From Rugamonas brunnea (GTDB taxonomy: Bacteria; Pseudomonadota; Gammaproteobacteria; Burkholderiales; Burkholderiaceae_D): 64,000 nt of DNA. The stretch lies in assembly GCF_014042345.1 (NCBI RefSeq), contig NZ_JACEZT010000001.1, positions 558,001-622,000 on the forward strand, given 5' to 3'. The position numbers were made by a program, and so were the translations under genes. Positions 1 to 8,664 of the stretch are shown here, in pieces (positions within the stretch are counted from its first letter, which is position 1; every line of letters begins with the position of its first letter). Below the pieces are notes generated by a model. The model did not search any database and had not been told where the DNA came from. It saw nothing but the letters and a program-made list of their open reading frames with translations.

Positions 1-260
1 CGCAAGCCCTCGCAATACAAGACTCCGATGTTGCGACGTCCGGATTAGCCAACCAACATCAGCGCGGACAGATGTGATGTCGGCCGAGCCACTTCCGCAT
101 GCGGTTCAGAAGGCTGGTCAATTAGTCTGCCAATGAGAGTCGGTTCAGCAGGACCGCAGCGTCTTGGCCCTATCCTGCCTAACGTAATTGTAGGGCCGTT
201 GCCGGCGTCTGGCAAAGCCCTGGATCTCATCGAATATTTTGCTCAGGTGAACCAGGGCAG
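1..260. other. Unassigned sequence at the left edge
   Basis: I see no convincing gene in these 260 bases. A 61-codon reading frame on the minus strand (45-230) lacks a recognisable domain and good initiation context. The segment contains a perfect 10-bp palindrome CCGCATGCGG at 95-104 inside a larger stem (GAGCC at 86-90 and CTTC at 92-95 facing GAAG at 109-112 and GGCT at 112-115). It could be the edge of a mobile or structured element that continues outside the window, but this is only a guess. Confidence 0.3.
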
Positions 261-1544
261 CTATTTTTCCATGATAGCAGTCACCGCCTGGCCTCCCGCA
301 GCACAAATTGAAATCAGGCCGCGCCCGCCCCCCGCCTCGTTCAGGATTTTTGCCAGGGTGGCGACGATGCGACAGCCCGTGGCCGCGAAAGGATGACCAG
401 TCGCAATTGAACCACCCTTTACATTCAGTTTGGTGCGGTCAATGCTACCGAGTGGGTTTGCCAGGCCGAGCTTTGTACGGCAAAAATCGGCTGACTCCCA
501 GGCCGCCAGTGTGCACAGTACAACCGCTGAAAACGCCTCGTGGATTTCGTAAAAATCGAAGTCCTGCAGCGCGATGCCGCGCTTATGCAGCAGACGAGGA
601 ATGGCGTACGCGCCGCCCATGAGCAATCCCTCCCGCTCGTCGATGAAATCAACCGCCGCCACTTCGCCGGCGGTCAAATAGGCAAGGACTGGCAGCCCCT
701 TCTTCTGCGCCCATTCTTCCGACGCCAGCAAGACGGCCGAAGCGCCATCTGTCAACGGTGAGGCGTTTGCCGCTGTAATGGTTCCCTCTTTGCGGTCAAA
801 CGCGGGGCTCAACTTGCTCAATTTTTCGATCGTGGAATCTGGACGAAGATTGTTGTCACGGTGAACGCCGTGGTAGGGCATGAGCAGATCATCAAAGAAG
901 CCTTCGTCATACGCCTTGGCGAGATTCAAGTGACTGTGCAGGGCCAGTTTGTCCTGCTCTTCGCGTGTGATTCCGTACCGGTGCGCGGTAAGCTGCGCAT
1001 GCTGCCCCATCGATTTTCCGGTTCTGGGTTCCGTGTTGACAGGAAGTTCCGGAATCAGGTGCGCGGGCTTGACGAGGCCCAGGGACGCCTTGAACTTGCC
1101 CCCACGCGTGCGTGCAGCGTTCATCGCCATTAAGGCACGCTGCATCCCGCGGCTCACTGCGATCGGGGCATCTGAGGTGGTGTCGGTTCCACAAGCGATC
1201 CCGGCATCGATCTGCCCGAGCGCAATCTTGTTCGCGACCAGAATCGCCGCCTCCAAGCCAGTGCCGCAAGCTTGCTGAACATCGTATGCCGGCGTATTGG
1301 GGTGCAAGCCGCATCCCAACACCGACTCGCGCACAAGATTCCAGTCGCGCGCGTGCTTCATTACCGCGCCGCCCACCACCTCACCGAGCAATTCGCCCTG
1401 CAAGTTGCATTTCTGCACCAAGCCGCTCAGCGTGTCGGTAAGCATGGTCTGGTTGCTCAGCTCAAAATAGGCGGTGTTCGAGCGCACGAATGGAATGCGA
1501 TTTGCAGCGACAACGGCAACCCGCCGTGGTGTACCGTAATTCAT
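261..1544 (-). CDS. fadI: acetyl-CoA C-acyltransferase (thiolase, FadI-like)
   Basis: Thiolase of 427 residues that would cleave 3-ketoacyl-CoA with CoA to acetyl-CoA and a shortened acyl-CoA (beta-oxidation), or run the reverse condensation. The nucleophilic Cys lies in QQACGTGLEAA, the acid/base His in ATGHPFAATG, and a C-terminal CAAGGQ resembles the FadI type more than AtoB. An in-frame TTG lies 18 bases upstream (1562), but the ATG at 1544 is preferred because GAGAGG sits 10 bases before it and the protein then starts MNYGTPRRVAVV. It is monocistronic, with its own promoter at 1601-1628. No fadJ-type partner is visible, so substrate length cannot be judged. Base composition looks lower in GC than the serS side. 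Confidence 0.88.
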   Translation of the reverse strand: MNYGTPRRVAVVAANRIPFVRSNTAYFELSNQTMLTDTLSGLVQKCNLQGELLGEVVGGAVMKHARDWNLVRESVLGCGLHPNTPAYDVQQACGTGLEAAILVANKIALGQIDAGIACGTDTTSDAPIAVSRGMQRALMAMNAARTRGGKFKASLGLVKPAHLIPELPVNTEPRTGKSMGQHAQLTAHRYGITREEQDKLALHSHLNLAKAYDEGFFDDLLMPYHGVHRDNNLRPDSTIEKLSKLSPAFDRKEGTITAANASPLTDGASAVLLASEEWAQKKGLPVLAYLTAGEVAAVDFIDEREGLLMGGAYAIPRLLHKRGIALQDFDFYEIHEAFSAVVLCTLAAWESADFCRTKLGLANPLGSIDRTKLNVKGGSIATGHPFAATGCRIVATLAKILNEAGGGRGLISICAAGGQAVTAIMEK

Positions 1545-1600
1545 AGTAGCTTTGCCTCTCAATGATGATGATTTTTCTGGATTTCACCGAATAAACTGAC

Positions 1601-1628
1601 AGTATAGTCATGATGATAAACATGTCAA
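1601..1628 (-). promoter_or_regulatory. sigma-70 promoter of the thiolase gene
   Basis: Reading the minus strand, TTGACA (1628-1623) is followed after 16 bases by TATACT (1606-1601). This is almost consensus and would start transcription near 1594, about 50 bases before the thiolase ATG. The hexamers are seen directly; activity is inferred. Confidence 0.65.
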
Positions 1629-1711
1629 TTAACGCCTTGCATGGCGCTGGGAAAAACAGACGGGATCATGTAGGTGGGCGAGGAACGCGACGGTCTTTAT
1701 CGGAGCACGAT

Positions 1712-1744
1712 AAAAAAAAACAGCCCCATCGCTGGGGCTGTTTT
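1712..1744 (-). terminator. intrinsic terminator after the tRNA-Ser pair
   Basis: CAGCCCCA and TGGGGCTG pair perfectly (8 bp) around a 4-base loop at 1721-1740. On the minus strand the stem is followed by nine T residues, so it ends the tRNA-Ser transcript just after the second tRNA. The plus-strand side has only four T residues. Confidence 0.85.
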
Positions 1745-1751
1745 CCTACTA

Positions 1752-1843
<92 letters not shown>

Positions 1844-1910
1844 GGTGTTCTTTTCGAGCGCTCGGCCAACGTATTGGCACAAGGGTGGTCTTAACAAACG
1901 ACGACCTATT

Positions 1911-2001
1911 TGGCGGAAAGGGTGGGATTCGAACCCACGGTAGGGGGACACCCTACGCCTGATTTCGAGTCAGGTACATTCGACCACTCTGCCACCTTTC
2001 C
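1911..2001 (-). tRNA. tRNA-Ser (anticodon CGA), copy 1
   Basis: Same class II layout and anticodon CGA as the downstream copy. It differs by an acceptor stem GGAAAGG/CCTTTCC, where both strands of one base pair changed together, and by one base in the variable arm. CCA is encoded. It is the promoter-proximal member of the pair and lies about 110 bases downstream of the serS stop codon. Confidence 0.95.
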
Positions 2002-2038
2002 GGGTCTGACTACTGTCGCTTGCTGCTGCGAAGGCAAA

Positions 2039-2066
2039 ATTATAGCAGAGCAAATCTGAATTGGAA
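2039..2066 (-). promoter_or_regulatory. putative promoter of the tRNA-Ser pair
   Basis: On the minus strand TATAAT (2044-2039) sits about 38 bases before the 5' end of the first tRNA. A weak upstream hexamer TTCCAA (2066-2061) is 16 bases away. The tRNA pair may also receive readthrough from serS, since no terminator is visible between them. Confidence 0.5.
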
Positions 2067-2109
2067 GGGCAAACACAAAAAATATGTTCACCCTGCCCAA
2101 CAACAGCGC

Positions 2110-3468
<1,359 letters not shown>

Positions 3469-3474
3469 TTACGC

Positions 3475-4302
3475 TCAACGCACCTGCGCGGCGGGCGCCG
3501 CCACGCTGGCCGTGTCATCCAGCCAGGTGGCGACGGCGGCGTTGAACGCCTCCGGTTCGCGCGCCATGGGCCAGTGGTCGGCCTTGAAGCCCAGCACCCG
3601 GCACCCTGGCTGGGTGGCCAGCGCCTCCGCCCATGGCCGCGAATGGAACATGAACGGCTTCCTGCTGCCGTAGATGAACAGCATCGGGCAGGCCGGCACA
3701 AAGCGCTGGCGGTCGCGGTAGGAACCGTGCGCGCCGGTCCAGGTGATGTAGTACGGGAAGTTCATGGCCGATGTGATGTAGCGCGGATCGGCCGGCACCT
3801 TCATCAGCCGCACCATGAAGTGCGTCATCCAGTCGCCCAGGCCGCCGCCCACCTTCCACGCCACGGCCAGCCACAACTGATACCACAGCACCATCAGCTT
3901 GGCGCCCAGCGACAGCGATTTCACGTAGGCCTTCGATTCCACGTCACCAATATCGACGCCCACGATGCGCGATACCAGCTCCGGGTGGCGCATGTAAAAC
4001 TGGTAGCCGAACACGCAACCCCAGTCATGCAGCATCAGTGTCACTTTGCGGCCGGGGCTGACCTGGGTGACGATGCGCTCAAAGATGGCCAGCATCTCGT
4101 TGAGGCCATAGGCGCGGCGCGGCTTGGCGCAGTCAAAGCCGGGCAAGGTGAAGCGCACGCAGCGGTAACGTGGCGCCAGCGCGGCCACCTGCGCATCCCA
4201 CAGCCGGTACGTGTCGGGCCAGCCGTGAAGCATGACGATCGTCTCGTCGCCCTCCCCCTCGATGAAGACGTCGATGCCATCTACTTGTATTTGTTGCCGC
4301 AT
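3475..4302 (-). CDS. alpha/beta hydrolase, epoxide-hydrolase-like
   Basis: A 275-residue alpha/beta-hydrolase-fold enzyme, presumably cytoplasmic. HGWPD (residues 26-30) is the oxyanion-hole motif typical of epoxide hydrolases and haloalkane dehalogenases. The nucleophile elbow LMLHDWG puts an Asp (about residue 93) where esterases have Ser, so an epoxide hydrolase or dehalogenase-type mechanism is more likely than esterase. The catalytic His is probably in KADHWPM near the C-terminus. The ATG at 4302 is preceded by CAGGGAGCAGGC, a good ribosome site, so the longer in-frame extension is not used. It is divergent from an XRE regulator with a 19-bp palindrome between them, suggesting that regulator controls it. 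Substrate unknown. Confidence 0.85.
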   Translation of the reverse strand: MRQQIQVDGIDVFIEGEGDETIVMLHGWPDTYRLWDAQVAALAPRYRCVRFTLPGFDCAKPRRAYGLNEMLAIFERIVTQVSPGRKVTLMLHDWGCVFGYQFYMRHPELVSRIVGVDIGDVESKAYVKSLSLGAKLMVLWYQLWLAVAWKVGGGLGDWMTHFMVRLMKVPADPRYITSAMNFPYYITWTGAHGSYRDRQRFVPACPMLFIYGSRKPFMFHSRPWAEALATQPGCRVLGFKADHWPMAREPEAFNAAVATWLDDTASVAAPAAQVR

Positions 4303-4386
4303 GCCTGCTCCCTGGTTGAATACTGTACGAATGACAATACTGAACCAAGCCGCGCACAGGATCAATGACCTCATAGATCATCATTG

Positions 4387-4405
4387 CATGACCTGGCAGG
4401 TCATG
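4387..4405. promoter_or_regulatory. palindromic operator candidate between divergent genes
   Basis: CATGACCTGGCAGGTCATG is a perfect inverted repeat of 8-bp arms around GGC. It lies in the 136-base gap between the hydrolase and the XRE-family regulator, just upstream of where the regulator's own -35 would fall. A second AATGACC-like half (4364-4370) lies nearby. This is the expected place for an autoregulatory site of the XRE protein; binding is inferred. Confidence 0.55.
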
Positions 4406-4438
4406 GCTGCCACGCTGCGTGCGCGTTAGAATGGGCCG

Positions 4439-5281
4439 ATGGACACCCTCACGCCGCCATCCACCCCGCCCGCCCACGCCGGCATCCTGCTGCGCGAATG
4501 GCGCGCCGCGCGCCGCCTGAGCCAGCTCGACCTGGCGCTGGACGCCGGCCTGTCCACCCGCCACCTGAGCTGCGTGGAGACGGGCAAGGCCCAGCCCAGC
4601 CGCGAAGTGCTGACCCGGCTGGCCGACACGCTACAGATGCCGCTGCGCGCCCGCAACGCGCTGCTGGTGGCCGCCGGCTTTGCGCCGCGCTACCCGGAAA
4701 CGGCGCTGGTGAAGCCGGAACTGGCGCAGATGCGGCGCGCGATCGAATTCATCCTGGGCCAGCAGGAGCCCTATCCGGCCATACTGCTCAACCGCCACTG
4801 GGACGTGCTGATGGCCAACCGCGCCTCAGCCCGCGTCAACCGCCACGTGATGGGCGACCGGCGGCCGGCCCACCGCAATCTGCTGCGCCAGATCTTCGAC
4901 CCGGCCGACCTGCGCAGCGCTATCGTCAACTGGGAGGAAGTGGCGGGCAATCTGATCCACCACCTGCACAGCGTGGTGGCCGGCGCGCCCACGGACCACG
5001 TGGCGCGCGGCCTGCTCGACGAAGTACTGGCCTACCCCGATGTGCCCACGCGCTGGCGCGTGCGCGAGCTGGACGCTGCCGCCGTGCCGCTGCAAAACAC
5101 CATCCTGCGCCACGACGGCGGCGAGCTGCGCTTCTTCTCGACCATCACCACCTTTGGCACGCCGCGCGACGTCACGCTGGACGAGGTGCACATCGAATGC
5201 TGCTTCCCCGTCGATGAAGCAACGGCTGAGCTGTGCCGCGAACTGGCGCGGCGCGATCAGTCCAGCCCTGCCAGCAAATGA
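4439..5281 (+). CDS. XRE-family regulator with MmyB-like ligand domain
   Basis: A 280-residue transcription factor. The N-terminal helix-turn-helix (about residues 18-70, containing LSQLDLALDAGLSTRHLSCVE) is of the XRE/Cro type. The rest matches the MmyB-like domain (NRHWDVLMANRAS, WEEVAGNLIHHLH, RFFSTITTFGTPRDVTLDE), a PAS-like fold found in regulators of short-chain dehydrogenases or hydrolases that is thought to bind a fatty acid or similar hydrophobic ligand. TAGAAT at 4427-4432 could be a -10 only a few bases before the ATG, so the mRNA may be nearly leaderless; no clear ribosome site is present. The position opposite the hydrolase gene makes that its likely target. Confidence 0.9.
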   Translation: MDTLTPPSTPPAHAGILLREWRAARRLSQLDLALDAGLSTRHLSCVETGKAQPSREVLTRLADTLQMPLRARNALLVAAGFAPRYPETALVKPELAQMRRAIEFILGQQEPYPAILLNRHWDVLMANRASARVNRHVMGDRRPAHRNLLRQIFDPADLRSAIVNWEEVAGNLIHHLHSVVAGAPTDHVARGLLDEVLAYPDVPTRWRVRELDAAAVPLQNTILRHDGGELRFFSTITTFGTPRDVTLDEVHIECCFPVDEATAELCRELARRDQSSPASK

Positions 5282-5343
5282 TGTCAACCAGACCGTGACC
5301 GCCGCCCGCGTGCACGGGCCGACGCCTGTGCCAACCAGGCCAG

Positions 5344-6366
5344 CTAAGCGAAGGGCGGCGCGTTCGGATGGAAGCGCTCCGCACGCCACGCGCTCGGCGG
5401 CTTGCCGAACCGCGAAATGAACCAGCGCGTGAACGACGCCTGCCGCGTATAGCCAAGCAGTGCGGCGATGCGCCCGATCGGAAAGCGCGGATTCCCCAGG
5501 TAACGCACGGCCAGCTCATGCCGCACATCCGACAGCAGGTCGATGAATTCGGTACCATGTTCGCGCAGATGGCGCTGCAAACTGCGCCCGCTCAGCCGCA
5601 GCTTGACGGCCACGCCATCCACTGTCGCCTCGTTCAACGGCAGCAGCAGGTAGATGGCGCGCCGCACCTCGAACACGATCGATTCATGGTCGGCCGCGTT
5701 GAGCGGCGCGGCCAGGCTTTCGGCATAACGGACCAGAGCTTGATCGGCTGCCGGATTGGGCGCATCCAGGTCCGCCGCCACGCAAACGATGCCGTTGAAC
5801 TCCCGCCCGAAATGGACGCCGCAGCCGAAATAGCGCCGGTGGAAGCTGGCGTCGGCCGGCCCCGCGTGCGTGAAGTTGACGCTCTTGGGCCGCCAGCCCT
5901 CCCCCAGCAGCACGCGGCATATCCGCGACAGCACGCCCACGGCCAGCTCCGTTGCCTGCCGCGTCTGCACGCCGGCGCCGGCGATGATTTCCTCGCGGAT
6001 CAGCACCGTATCGTCCACGGTTTCGATGTGGATGGCCAGCGCATCGTTGAGCAGGTGGTGGTAGCGCTCGGCCGTCAGCAGCGATTCGCGCAAGGTGCGC
6101 GCGTGCGACATCAGCAGGCCGATCGGACCCACGTCGCGCCGCTGGCGCAGCGCCGCCATCTCCAGTCCGAACGTGGCGCAGCCTGAACGCTCAGCAGACA
6201 GTTCCAGCAAGCGGCACACGGCCGCCAACGGCACGCGCTGCTCCTGGTCGCCCACCTGCGCCGCCGTGATGCCCACCTCAGCCAGCAACGCCAGCGCGTT
6301 GAGCTTGTGGCGGCTGGCCACTTCCAGGTAGCCAGTCAGCGTGCTGGCCCGAATCAAAGTTTCCAT
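5344..6366 (-). CDS. AraC-family regulator (PF12625-type N-terminal domain)
   Basis: A 340-residue regulator. The N-terminal two thirds is the AraC-binding-like domain seen in OruR/ArgR-like and catabolic regulators (LEVASRHKLNALALLAEVGI onward). The C-terminal double helix-turn-helix includes LRLSGRSLQRHLREHG and the conserved GRIAALLGYTRQASFTRWF. The ATG at 6366 is preceded by AAGGGG, so the frame that remains open upstream (to 6507) is not needed. It is divergent from the TauD-type dioxygenase and DUF849 genes, and a pair of 21-bp-spaced half-sites lies in the gap, so it most likely activates that operon. A hairpin-forming repeat sits in its leader. Confidence 0.9.
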   Translation of the reverse strand: METLIRASTLTGYLEVASRHKLNALALLAEVGITAAQVGDQEQRVPLAAVCRLLELSAERSGCATFGLEMAALRQRRDVGPIGLLMSHARTLRESLLTAERYHHLLNDALAIHIETVDDTVLIREEIIAGAGVQTRQATELAVGVLSRICRVLLGEGWRPKSVNFTHAGPADASFHRRYFGCGVHFGREFNGIVCVAADLDAPNPAADQALVRYAESLAAPLNAADHESIVFEVRRAIYLLLPLNEATVDGVAVKLRLSGRSLQRHLREHGTEFIDLLSDVRHELAVRYLGNPRFPIGRIAALLGYTRQASFTRWFISRFGKPPSAWRAERFHPNAPPFA

Positions 6367-6383
6367 TGGATCCCCTTTTAAAC

Positions 6384-6414
6384 CAGGGTCCGCCCCCGAT
6401 GGGATCAGACCCTG
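6384..6414. repeat. inverted repeat, REP-like, in the AraC regulator leader
   Basis: CAGGGTC (6384-6390) and GACCCTG (6408-6414) pair, with an inner CCC-GAT-GGG hairpin. The GGGTC...GACCC core is like the short interspersed palindromes common in Oxalobacteraceae. It begins 18 bases before the regulator start codon and could affect its translation. Confidence 0.45.
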
Positions 6415-6475
6415 ACGTCGCTGCGCTCCCCCGAATGTATGCGCGAAATCAATTGCGGATTTCAGTATAGCGGCG

Positions 6476-6514
6476 TTGGCGCAAAATGAGAAAACATTGG
6501 CGCACAAAGAGAAA
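6476..6514 (+). promoter_or_regulatory. tandem AraC-type half-sites (21-bp period)
   Basis: TTGGCGCAAAATGAGAAA (6476-6493) is repeated as TTGGCGCACAAAGAGAAA (6497-6514), 16 of 18 bases identical and exactly 21 bp apart, i.e. two helical turns in direct orientation. This is the classical layout for a dimeric AraC-family activator. The downstream half-site overlaps the expected -35 of the dioxygenase promoter (-10 TATACT at 6534-6539). The repeat is seen directly; the regulator assignment is inferred from the divergent gene. Confidence 0.7.
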
Positions 6515-6539
6515 CTTTTACCGACCGTCTCCCTATACT
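6511..6539 (+). promoter_or_regulatory. activator-dependent promoter of the dioxygenase operon
   Basis: TATACT at 6534-6539 makes a good -10, while the -35 position (6511-6516, GAAACT) is far from consensus and is overlapped by the second AraC half-site. That combination is typical of class II activation. Transcription would start near 6546, leaving a leader of about 55 bases. Confidence 0.55.
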
Positions 6540-6599
6540 TTCTCTCAACCGCAGCACTTCAAGCGGCGATCACTAAGACGACTACACGACGGAGACATG

Positions 6600-7457
6600 A
6601 TGAAGATCGAACAACTGACCTGCGCCATCGGCGCCGAGTTGCTGGACGTGAATCTGGGCGACGCGGTCCGCGACGACGGCCTGTTCAACGCCATTTACGA
6701 CGCCCTGCTCAAGCACAAGGTGCTGTTCCTGCGCGACCAGACACTGGACAAGCTGTCGCGCCAGGACCACATGGCGTTCGCCCAGCGCCTGGGCCAGCTG
6801 GAAACCCACCCAATGGCGCCCAGCCATCCGGAAGCGCCCGGCCTGGTGCAGATCTACAAGAACCCGGACAGCCCCATGGACCGCTACGAAAACAGCTGGC
6901 ACTGCGACGGCACCTGGCGCGAGACGCCGGCGCTGGGCTGCGTACTGCGCTGCATCGAGTCGCCCGCCGTCGGCGGCGACACCATGTGGGCCAACATGGT
7001 GCTGGCCTACGACAAGCTGCCGCACCACGTCAAACAGGAAATCGAAGGACTGATCGCCAACCACAGCTTCAACGGCTCGTTCGCCGCCGCCATGCCGATC
7101 GAACAGCGCCTGAAGATGAAGGCCCAGTATCCGGACGCCGAACACCCGGTGGTGCGCACGCATCCCGAAACGGGCGAGAAGATTTTGTTCGTGAACGCCT
7201 TCGCCACCCACTTCGTGAACTACCACAACAAGCAGCACGTGCGTTACGGCCAGGACTACAACAAGGGCGGCAGCGACCTGCTGCAATACCTGATCAGCCA
7301 GGCCTACGTGCCCGAGTACCAGGTGCGCTGGCGCTGGAAGCCCTACAGCATGGCCATCTGGGACAACCGCAGCACCCAGCACTACGCCGTCATGGATTAC
7401 CCGCCCTGCCATCGCAAGATGGAGCGCGCCGCCATCATTGGCGACAAACCTTTCTAA
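6600..7457 (+). CDS. TauD/TfdA-family Fe(II)/2-oxoglutarate dioxygenase
   Basis: A 285-residue non-haem iron dioxygenase that would couple oxidative decarboxylation of 2-oxoglutarate to hydroxylation of a small substrate. The iron ligands are H101 and D103 (WHCDGTW) and H261 (STQHYAV), with an Arg in CHRKMERAAI for the 2-oxoglutarate carboxylate. Two ATG codons are adjacent (6597, 6600); GGAG at 6591-6594 is better spaced for the second. It is 55 bases upstream of a DUF849 gene and divergent from an AraC regulator, so it is probably the first step of an inducible route. TauD relatives act on sulfonates, phenoxyacids, amino acids and others; the substrate cannot be read from sequence. Confidence 0.92.
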   Translation: MKIEQLTCAIGAELLDVNLGDAVRDDGLFNAIYDALLKHKVLFLRDQTLDKLSRQDHMAFAQRLGQLETHPMAPSHPEAPGLVQIYKNPDSPMDRYENSWHCDGTWRETPALGCVLRCIESPAVGGDTMWANMVLAYDKLPHHVKQEIEGLIANHSFNGSFAAAMPIEQRLKMKAQYPDAEHPVVRTHPETGEKILFVNAFATHFVNYHNKQHVRYGQDYNKGGSDLLQYLISQAYVPEYQVRWRWKPYSMAIWDNRSTQHYAVMDYPPCHRKMERAAIIGDKPF

Positions 7458-7512
7458 GCCTGGGCCATCCCAGAAAAAACGCAAACCCTGATCTCACACC
7501 AAGGAGCAAAAA

Positions 7513-8574
7513 ATGAATTTCCTCGATGGCTCGCTGTTCCCGGAAAACCAGCAAAAACTCGTCATCACCGCCGCCCCGTTCGGCCCCGAATGGCAACCGT
7601 CCGACTTCCCTGAAGACATTCCCGTCACGCTCGAACAGCAGATCCAGAAAGCCGTGGACTGCTACAACGCCGGCGCCACCGTGCTGCACGTGCATGGCCG
7701 CGAAGACGACGGCACCGGCTCCAAGCGCCTGGAGCGCACCAACGAACTGGTGGCCGGCATCCGCGCCCGCTGCCCGGACATGATCCTGCAAGTGGGCGGT
7801 TCGATCTCGTTCGCCCCCACCAAGGAAGGCGACACGGCCAAGTGGCTGTCGGACGACACCCGCCACGGCCTGGCCATGATCGAGCCGACGCCGGACCAGG
7901 TGACGATCGCCATCAACAGCAACCAGATGAACGTGGTCGAGCAGATGTGCGCGGCCGACGTGCAAGGCACCTCGCTGGCCGTGGGCACGCCCGGCTACTT
8001 CGCCTACCGCGAGATGACGATTCCGGCCGGCCCGGAATGGGTGGAGGAACATATCCGCCGCCTGTCGGCGCGCGGCATTCAGACCCACTTCCAGCTGGCC
8101 AACATCGCCCAACTGGAAACGGTGGAGCGCATGATGCGGCGCGGCGTGTGCAACGTGCCGCTGATCCTGACCTGGGTGGCGATTGGTGGCGGCTTCGAAG
8201 CGCCCAACATCTACAACCTGGCCAACTTCGTGCGCGCCTGCCCGGACGGCTCCGTGCTGACGCTGGAAAGCTCCATGCTCAACACCCTGCCGCTCAACAT
8301 GATGGCCATCGCCATGGGTTTGCACGTGCGTTGCGGTATCGAGGACAACCTGTGGACCCAGGACCGTTCGCGCAAGATGTCGACCGTGGAGCAGATCGAA
8401 CAGCTGGTGCGCATCTCGCGCGAGTTCGGCCGCGATGTGGCCAACGGCAAGGAAGCGCGCGAGATCTACAAGATCGGCACCTTCTATGAGACGGCCGACG
8501 AAACGCTGGCCAAGAACGGCTTCGCACCGAACCGCAAGCCGGGCCAGAAAGGCTTCACGCAGTTCGGCCGCTGA
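7513..8574 (+). CDS. BKACE (DUF849) beta-keto acid cleavage enzyme
   Basis: A 353-residue member of the BKACE family, whose founder Kce condenses 3-keto-5-aminohexanoate with acetyl-CoA to give acetoacetate and a new acyl-CoA. The TIM-barrel Zn site HxH is H59/H61 in VLHVHGRED. Further conserved stretches are TPGYFAYREMTIP and LILTWVAIGGGFEAP. AAGGAG sits seven bases before the ATG. Different BKACE clades accept different beta-keto acids (for instance dehydrocarnitine), and the clade cannot be assigned by eye. Paired with the upstream dioxygenase it suggests degradation of a compound that is oxidised and then cleaved at a beta-keto acid; the dehydrogenase that might be needed between them is not in the cluster. 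Confidence 0.92.
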   Translation: MNFLDGSLFPENQQKLVITAAPFGPEWQPSDFPEDIPVTLEQQIQKAVDCYNAGATVLHVHGREDDGTGSKRLERTNELVAGIRARCPDMILQVGGSISFAPTKEGDTAKWLSDDTRHGLAMIEPTPDQVTIAINSNQMNVVEQMCAADVQGTSLAVGTPGYFAYREMTIPAGPEWVEEHIRRLSARGIQTHFQLANIAQLETVERMMRRGVCNVPLILTWVAIGGGFEAPNIYNLANFVRACPDGSVLTLESSMLNTLPLNMMAIAMGLHVRCGIEDNLWTQDRSRKMSTVEQIEQLVRISREFGRDVANGKEAREIYKIGTFYETADETLAKNGFAPNRKPGQKGFTQFGR

Positions 8575-8586
8575 TCCAGTCTATTG

Positions 8587-8647
8587 CCCGGCGGGCCTGC
8601 CCGCCGGGACACGTCTTCCGCCCCGGCGTATCTCCGCGCCGGGGCGG
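8587..8647. terminator. two GC-rich hairpins between convergent genes
   Basis: CCCGGCGGGC/GCCCGCCGGG (8587-8608, 10-bp perfect stem, 2-base loop) and CCGCCCCGGCG/CGCCGGGGCGG (8618-8647, 11-bp stem) stand in tandem between the DUF849 gene and the convergent rarA. Neither has a proper T-run, so they may be Rho-assisted or only 3'-end protecting. Confidence 0.5.
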
Positions 8648-8664
8648 AGTTCGTTTCTGCCTCA

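Noticed and set aside
86..115. Group II intron domain V-like hairpin
   Set aside because: The hairpin shares only the GAGCC...GGTTC flavour with domain V and lacks the conserved bulge; no reverse transcriptase is visible.
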